Of a stretch of DNA of 64,000 nucleotides, positions 58,939-64,000 are shown piece after piece. Each line of letters starts with the position of its first letter. Positions within the stretch are counted from its first letter, which is position 1. The stretch comes from Ascoidea asiatica (lineage: Eukaryota > Ascomycota > Saccharomycetes > Ascoideales > Ascoideaceae): contig BCKQ01000001.1 in NCBI GenBank assembly GCA_001600695.1, forward strand, positions 251,916-315,915. Direction: 5' to 3'. The translations under genes and the position numbers were made by a program. The notes under the pieces were generated by a model that searched no databases, had not been told where the DNA came from, and saw only the letters and a program-made list of their open reading frames with translations.

Positions 58939-59321
58939 ATAAATAGATAAATAAATAAACATTTAAATAACATTTATTCAATATATCACCAGTAACATTA
59001 CTGTAGTCCTTTATTTATTATACAAACTGCAGCTTTTGACCAATCAACGCCCGCTTCTCTCATTTCCTGCTTATCAATCGCTGGTTTCCGGTATCAAACG
59101 CCGGTCGAGAAGATAAGAACAGGCAAAAACAACTCTCAATTTAAAATCTATTAATCTGACTATTGATTATTAGATATTGGATATAAAATAAAGAATAGAA
59201 TATAAATACAATTGTCAATTATAACTTATAACTAATTCCTAATTACTTATTGCTAGTTTTAAAAAAGAAGCTATTAATCGCTTCGCTTTGCTTATAAAAA
59301 TATAATCAATTCCTAAAAAAA
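58939..59321. other. PRO3-CPS1 intergenic region
   Basis: 383 bases. The CPS1 promoter part has two inverted GATAAG boxes (59070-59117) around CCGG-N9-CCGG (59088-59104), in a short GC-richer patch (59040-59120). Confidence 0.6.
59070..59117. promoter_or_regulatory. GATA-factor boxes and CCGG palindrome upstream of CPS1
   Basis: CTTATC at 59070-59075 and GATAAG at 59112-59117 point in opposite directions. Between them CCGG recurs at 59088-59091 and 59101-59104. GATAAG is the Gln3/Gat1/Dal80 site for nitrogen catabolite control, and CPS1 is a nitrogen-regulated vacuolar peptidase in S. cerevisiae. Confidence 0.5.
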
Positions 59322-61544
59322 ATGTGTTTCTCTTATCATTTTTTAAGAGAACCTTCATTTTCTGAATTAAGTTCAAAAAGAGATTCAAATTTTGATATTC
59401 AAATATATTCTAAAAAATTTTTTACAAATGTAGATTCAAATTCATCAATTGAAAATAATTCATCCAAATCTAATTTAAGTCCTCAACCAATTTCACAATC
59501 AAAAGATGTTTTCAATGAAAAATTAGTCATCAATGAAACTCACAATGAAATTAAGAAGGAAATTGAAAATGAGAAACTAATTACTCCAATTGTAAATGAA
59601 AAATCAACTTATTATTCTCAAATTGATAATAAAAGTAATGAAGGTAATGAAAATAATGAAAATATCAATACAACTCCTAATTCTTCATTGAATACTTCTC
59701 GTGGTCTTAAAAATACTATTTATACTTTTTTCACCATTTTAATATTTTTATCTTGCTTTTATACATCATCTATTATTTCAAATTCTTCTCTTTCTTCTTC
59801 AATTGATTTGGATTCTGACTATAAAGAATATAAATCCAATTCAATGCCATGTCATATGTCTCATAAACAAAACTATAATGAAATCTTTGATTCAAATCCA
59901 GATTCAATTTGTCCAATTTTTGATAAGGCTACTTCAAAAGATTCAGAAATTGATAATTTTATTAAAAACGATATTTTAAATAATGAAAAATTTAAATTAA
60001 ATTCAGTTAAAAAATTAAGTGATTCAATTAAAATTCCAACTGAAATTTTTGATGAAATTTATTTATCAACAAGAACTCCAGAAGAAAAAGAAAAAATTTT
60101 TAAAAATTTTGATAAATTTCATGATTTTTTAAATGAAACATTTCCAACAATTTTCAAAAATAATTTAATTGAAATTAATAAAGTTCATAATTATGGTTTA
60201 GTTATATATTTAAAAGGTTCAAATTTAGATTTAAAACCATTAATGTTAACTGCTCATATGGATGTTGTACCTGTAGATAAATTAAGTGAATCAAATTGGA
60301 AATATAATCCATTTTCTGGTTACTTTGATGGTAATTATATTTGGGGTAGAGGTTCTTCAGATTGTAAAAATTTATTAATTGGTTTATTAGAATCTTTAGA
60401 ATTATTAATTAATGATATTAATAATAATAAATTTTCAAATGACAGATCTTTAATTTTTTCTTTTGGTTTTGATGAAGAAAGTTCTGGAAAATTAGGTGCA
60501 GCTGAATTAAGTAAATTTTTAATTAATAAATTTGGTGAAGATTCAATTTATGCAATTATTGATGAAGGTAATGAAGGTTTATATAAAAAAGATAATAGAT
60601 TTTTTAGTGAAATTGGTACTGGTGAAAAGGGATATATTGATTTATTAATTTCATTAGAAACTAATGGTGGACATTCTTCAATACCACCAGATCATACATC
60701 AATTGGTATAATTTCTGAATTAATTGATAATATTGAAAATAATAAATATGAACCAATTTTTTCAAATGTTAATCCATTTTTTAAATCATTACAATGTTAT
60801 GCATTATATTCAGAAAAAATTGATACTGGTTTAAAAAAAGATATTCTAAATTCAAATAATAATTTAAATTCAAATAAAAGAGTTATCGAAGAAATTATAA
60901 AAATGGGTAAAAATTATGAATATTTAATTAGAACATCACAAGCTTTTGATATTATTAATGGAGGTGTTAAAAGTAATGCATTACCTGAACATGTTGAAGT
61001 TCTTTTAAATAATAGAATTTCAATTGAATCTTCAGTTAAAGATATTCAATTAAAAGTTAAAAATTCAATTTTAGAAATTTGTGAAAAATATGAATTAGGT
61101 TTAATTTTTGATAATAAAGAATATTTATCAATTTCCAATTCAAATTCAAATTTAATTCCAGTTGATTCTACTGGAATGGGAGGAGATGTTAAAGTTAAAG
61201 GGTATTTTAATGTTACAAGTTTAGATGTTTTAGAACCTGCACCAATAACATCATCATCAGATGAAGTTTGGAAAGAATTTACAGGTAATTTAAGACATTT
61301 TTATGAAGATTTAAAATATTCAGAAATTATTAAAAATCCATTAGTTATTTCACCAGGTATTATGACAGGTAATACAGATACAAAATATTATTGGAATTTA
61401 AGTAAAAATATCTATAGATATCAACCTGCAAAATTAGCAGATGGTGTTTCTAATAATATTCATACTATTAATGAAAAAGTTGATATTGAAAGTCATTTAA
61501 ATATCATTGGATTCTACTATGGATATCTTCGTAATATTCTTTGA
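59322..61544 (+). CDS. CPS1: Vacuolar carboxypeptidase S (M20 metallopeptidase)
   Basis: Zinc carboxypeptidase delivered to the vacuole as a type II membrane precursor, releasing C-terminal residues from small peptides. 740 residues (S. cerevisiae about 576). The extra length is mainly a 130-residue cytosolic head. A signal anchor lies at about 133-151 (IYTFFTILIFLSCFY). The M20 catalytic domain shows His312 and Asp314 in AHMDV, bridging Asp347 in GRGSSDCKN, the DEESSG glutamates near 383, and a C-terminal HTINEKVDIE ligand motif. The dimerisation lid (about 445-590) includes GGHSSIPPDHTS. The head contains lysines that could be ubiquitinated for sorting into multivesicular bodies, as known for Cps1. 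Confidence 0.93.
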   Translation: MCFSYHFLREPSFSELSSKRDSNFDIQIYSKKFFTNVDSNSSIENNSSKSNLSPQPISQSKDVFNEKLVINETHNEIKKEIENEKLITPIVNEKSTYYSQIDNKSNEGNENNENINTTPNSSLNTSRGLKNTIYTFFTILIFLSCFYTSSIISNSSLSSSIDLDSDYKEYKSNSMPCHMSHKQNYNEIFDSNPDSICPIFDKATSKDSEIDNFIKNDILNNEKFKLNSVKKLSDSIKIPTEIFDEIYLSTRTPEEKEKIFKNFDKFHDFLNETFPTIFKNNLIEINKVHNYGLVIYLKGSNLDLKPLMLTAHMDVVPVDKLSESNWKYNPFSGYFDGNYIWGRGSSDCKNLLIGLLESLELLINDINNNKFSNDRSLIFSFGFDEESSGKLGAAELSKFLINKFGEDSIYAIIDEGNEGLYKKDNRFFSEIGTGEKGYIDLLISLETNGGHSSIPPDHTSIGIISELIDNIENNKYEPIFSNVNPFFKSLQCYALYSEKIDTGLKKDILNSNNNLNSNKRVIEEIIKMGKNYEYLIRTSQAFDIINGGVKSNALPEHVEVLLNNRISIESSVKDIQLKVKNSILEICEKYELGLIFDNKEYLSISNSNSNLIPVDSTGMGGDVKVKGYFNVTSLDVLEPAPITSSSDEVWKEFTGNLRHFYEDLKYSEIIKNPLVISPGIMTGNTDTKYYWNLSKNIYRYQPAKLADGVSNNIHTINEKVDIESHLNIIGFYYGYLRNIL

Positions 61545-62570
61545 AGAATTTGAAAAAAGAAAATATCTATTCAATTTCACCACAATCTCAAAATAACTCC
61601 AATAATTTTTAATTTTTTTTTAACTACAGTAGTAACATTAAACTGTATAAATGAGGACTCTTCATGCTTTTTAACTTCTTTATATAGAGTATTTTTTATG
61701 AGATTTTAAAACTGAACAATAAAAGTTATTCTCATTGGCAAACTCATTCATTTTCTTTGTAGTTTCTTCCTGACTTTAAGTCATCTATTTCTGCTTCCTG
61801 AGGTTATTTTCAGATACAAAAACCAAATAAGGTTTCACAAAACCCCTAAAAATAGACTCAACGCTTTTGAATGCACATCTGCATTTTAAAACATGAACCT
61901 GATTATCATTTATAATCCAGCCGTACGGGTCTACCAATTCTGGGGTACTTACCAGTTCCACGGGTCATTACTGAACTTCTTTCCGCCGCGGTTTTGTTTT
62001 TGTTTCCGTAGCTGCGGAGGGTTCTTCTCCATGGCTTTGGCTTTGGCTTTTGCTTTTGCTGCTGAGTTTGTTGGTGTTTTCGAATTCAAAGGAATATTTA
62101 CTGAAATTACCTGAAATAAATGAAAATAGCGAAGATAGTGAAAATAATTAAATAACGAAATAAATTGAGAAACTATTTATTATATTATCAATTGATATTA
62201 GTTTATATTGATTTATATTATTACATCTATCTTAAAAATATATTAGAGTTTATATTCGAATTTGTAATATATTGGAATATTTGTAAAGAATTGAATATAA
62301 TCTAATAATCACTCTTAGAAAACAATGAAATCATAATTTTGTACACCTTTTTTCACCAGTAATTAATTAAGGATTTATCATTAATAATTTATTTTTATTC
62401 ATTTACAAATATACATTCAATTTCAATTCCAAATCCAAATTCAAGTTTAAATAGATTTCAATTATAATATAGATTCAAATAGAAGTATATTTAGAAATTA
62501 GAAACAAATTAGAAAAAAATTAGAAAAAAATTATCAATTAGAAATCATCAATTAGAAATTAGAGATAAAA
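61545..62570. other. Upstream region of the cation exchanger gene
   Basis: 1.03 kb. It contains a GC-richer island at 61910-62080 (TTTCCGCCGCGG) and a long AT-rich leader with repeated TTAGAAA units just before the ATG. A 73-codon frame at 61893-62114 is not accepted. Confidence 0.5.
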
Positions 62571-64000
62571 ATGAATATTTTAACCAAATTTATTTTTCTT
62601 TTTAACTTTTTTACTTTAATTTACTCAAATTCAATTATAGATTTGAATTCAAACATAAATCAAATTCCCAATGAAATATCGAATCAAATTCCCGATAAAA
62701 TTCCCAATAAATTAAATTCTCCATCAGAATCATTTTCAACTTTGAATTCCAGATCTAATTTTCAAATAAATACTCAATCTTCTATTCAATTAAAGTCAAA
62801 AATTAATCAATCTCAATCTGAAAATGAAACTTTAACTTCATTCACCAATAATTCAATTGATTTGAATTCAATTCTACTGAAAAGAGATAATCTAAATAAT
62901 AATATTAACTCAACCCCTTCAAATAAAACTTGTGAACTTATAAATAAATTACCATTTGAAGAACGTTGTCCATTTGTTTTACAAAATTGTCAAAATCAAA
63001 ATATTGGTTTTATAAATTATTTGAATTTATATTATTGTCAAATTTCAAATAATAATGATAAAAATTCAAATTCAATTATAAGTTTTTTCAAAAGTCAAAA
63101 CTTCATAATTTTTTTTTCAATAATCTTATTAGTTATTCTATTTACTTCTTTAGGTTTAACTGCCTCTGATTATTTATGTCCAAATTTAAATTCAATATCA
63201 AAAATTTTAGGTATGAATGAAAATATCACTGGTTTAACTTTATTAGCTTTAGGTAATGGTTCTCCAGATATTTTTAGTACTTTTACTGCAATGAAAATTG
63301 GTAGTGGTTCATTAGCAATTGGTGAATTAATTGGGGCTGCTTTATTTATAACTTCTGTTGTTATTGGTTCTTTAGCTATAATTAAACCATTTACTGTTTA
63401 TAAAGGTTTATTCCTAAGAGATTTATCCTTTTTTTTAATTACAATTTTATTTGTAGATTTCTATTGCTTGCTAAAAGGTAATTTAACTTTAAATAATTGT
63501 ATTCAATTAATTTTTTTGTATTTTATTTATGTTTCAATTATTTTAATATGGCAATATATTTCAAAACAAAGAATTATTAAACAAAATCAAGAAATTCAAT
63601 CAAGAAGTTTATATTCTGATAATTCTTTATCTTTTTCAATTAACTCAAATAATTCAAATCATACAAATCTTTCTAATCCTTCCACACCTAATAACATTAT
63701 AAATAATTCCACTAACTTAAACAATTCTCAAAACTCATTAAATTCAACATCTAAAGTTAGTTCGTTTCATTCTTATAGTGATGATCTTGACTTGCTTAAT
63801 GATAATGAAGGAGATAATGAAAGAGATGAAAATGATGATGATGACGACTTATACAATGAAAGATTACCTGACATTGATGACTTAATTTCCTCAGCAAATG
63901 ATTCAAATAATTTTTCAAATAATAATAAAAAAAATAATTTTCCAATAAATTTAAATCAAAATCCTTTTTTACCAGATTCAAATTCAAATTCAAATTCAAA
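62571..64000 (+). CDS. Sodium/calcium-type cation exchanger (YDL206W/NCLX family), partial
   Basis: The open frame begins with ATG at 62571 and runs off the window after 476 codons, so the C-terminal half is missing. The N-terminus is a signal peptide (MNILTKFIFLFNFFTLIYS), then an Asn/Ser-rich luminal segment. A Cys-rich stretch, LPFEERCPFVLQNCQ and NYLNLYYCQ, is conserved in this family. The first exchanger repeat follows, with LTLLALGNGSPDIFSTFTA; the alpha-1 motif GNGSPD is at 228-233. A long acidic, Ser/Asn-rich loop begins near 345. The family exchanges Ca2+ or other cations for Na+, H+ or K+ on internal membranes. S. cerevisiae YDL206W is uncharacterised. Codon 103 is a rare CTG. Confidence 0.9.
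   Translation, partial: MNILTKFIFLFNFFTLIYSNSIIDLNSNINQIPNEISNQIPDKIPNKLNSPSESFSTLNSRSNFQINTQSSIQLKSKINQSQSENETLTSFTNNSIDLNSILLKRDNLNNNINSTPSNKTCELINKLPFEERCPFVLQNCQNQNIGFINYLNLYYCQISNNNDKNSNSIISFFKSQNFIIFFSIILLVILFTSLGLTASDYLCPNLNSISKILGMNENITGLTLLALGNGSPDIFSTFTAMKIGSGSLAIGELIGAALFITSVVIGSLAIIKPFTVYKGLFLRDLSFFLITILFVDFYCLLKGNLTLNNCIQLIFLYFIYVSIILIWQYISKQRIIKQNQEIQSRSLYSDNSLSFSINSNNSNHTNLSNPSTPNNIINNSTNLNNSQNSLNSTSKVSSFHSYSDDLDLLNDNEGDNERDENDDDDDLYNERLPDIDDLISSANDSNNFSNNNKKNNFPINLNQNPFLPDSNSNSNS

Noticed and set aside
61893..62114. 73-codon plus-strand frame with ATG upstream of the exchanger
   Set aside because: Phe/Ala runs come from TTTGGC/TTTGCT repeats in a promoter island. No homology recognised.
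1..64000. Mobile elements, CRISPR arrays, viral or bacterial systems
   Set aside because: No reverse transcriptase, integrase, LTR pair, spaced repeats or prokaryotic operon was seen. The window reads as ordinary yeast chromosome.

Overview
The window is a stretch of nuclear chromosome from an AT-rich budding yeast (Saccharomycotina). The evidence is gene content (class V myosin MYO2, septin CDC11, a-factor receptor STE3, BUL1, SDS23, DIP5, CPS1), intron-free genes, a strong TTA/AGA/AAT codon preference, and Asn/Ser-rich low-complexity insertions. The genus cannot be fixed from the sequence. In-frame CTG codons are very rare, so whether CUG is read as Leu here is undecided. I found no transposon, CRISPR array, virus or unknown multi-gene system. 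The value lies in regulatory sites, one striking duplication and a few unusual proteins.

Layout, left to right. 0-6 kb, all minus strand: a nodulin-like MFS transporter, a single-pass membrane protein with a PPSY Rsp5-binding motif, and a Cys-rich/coiled-coil protein that I cannot name. 6.6-18.2 kb: MYO2, SNC1/2 and DRS2, a polarised-secretion trio that is also linked in S. cerevisiae. 18.2-22 kb: a 3.4-kb gene-free stretch, then a small Ser-rich protein. 22.7-34.4 kb: two identical small heat-shock protein genes as direct repeats 10.5 kb apart, enclosing FMP32, STE3, tRNA-Arg(ACG), a TMEM205-like gene and BUL1. 35-41 kb: septin CDC11, an EamA/DMT transporter and a GH17 cell-wall glucanase. 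41.7-50 kb: RAD61/WPL1 (cohesin release) and CWC22 (spliceosome). 51-55.5 kb: SDS23 and a DIP5-like amino-acid permease. 58-64 kb: PRO3, CPS1 and the first 476 codons of a cation/Ca2+ exchanger cut by the window end.

The best regulatory finds are a near-perfect Matalpha1-Mcm1 composite site upstream of STE3, in-phase heat-shock-element arrays upstream of both sHSP copies, and a consensus Gcn4 site upstream of PRO3. Promoter regions repeatedly contain short patches of clearly higher GC than the surrounding AT-rich DNA. These patches generate many spurious short ORFs, several starting at GTG or TTG. Three true genes (the Cys-rich protein, CWC22 and the DIP5-like permease) have an open frame that extends upstream of the first ATG. 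I moved their starts to that ATG.
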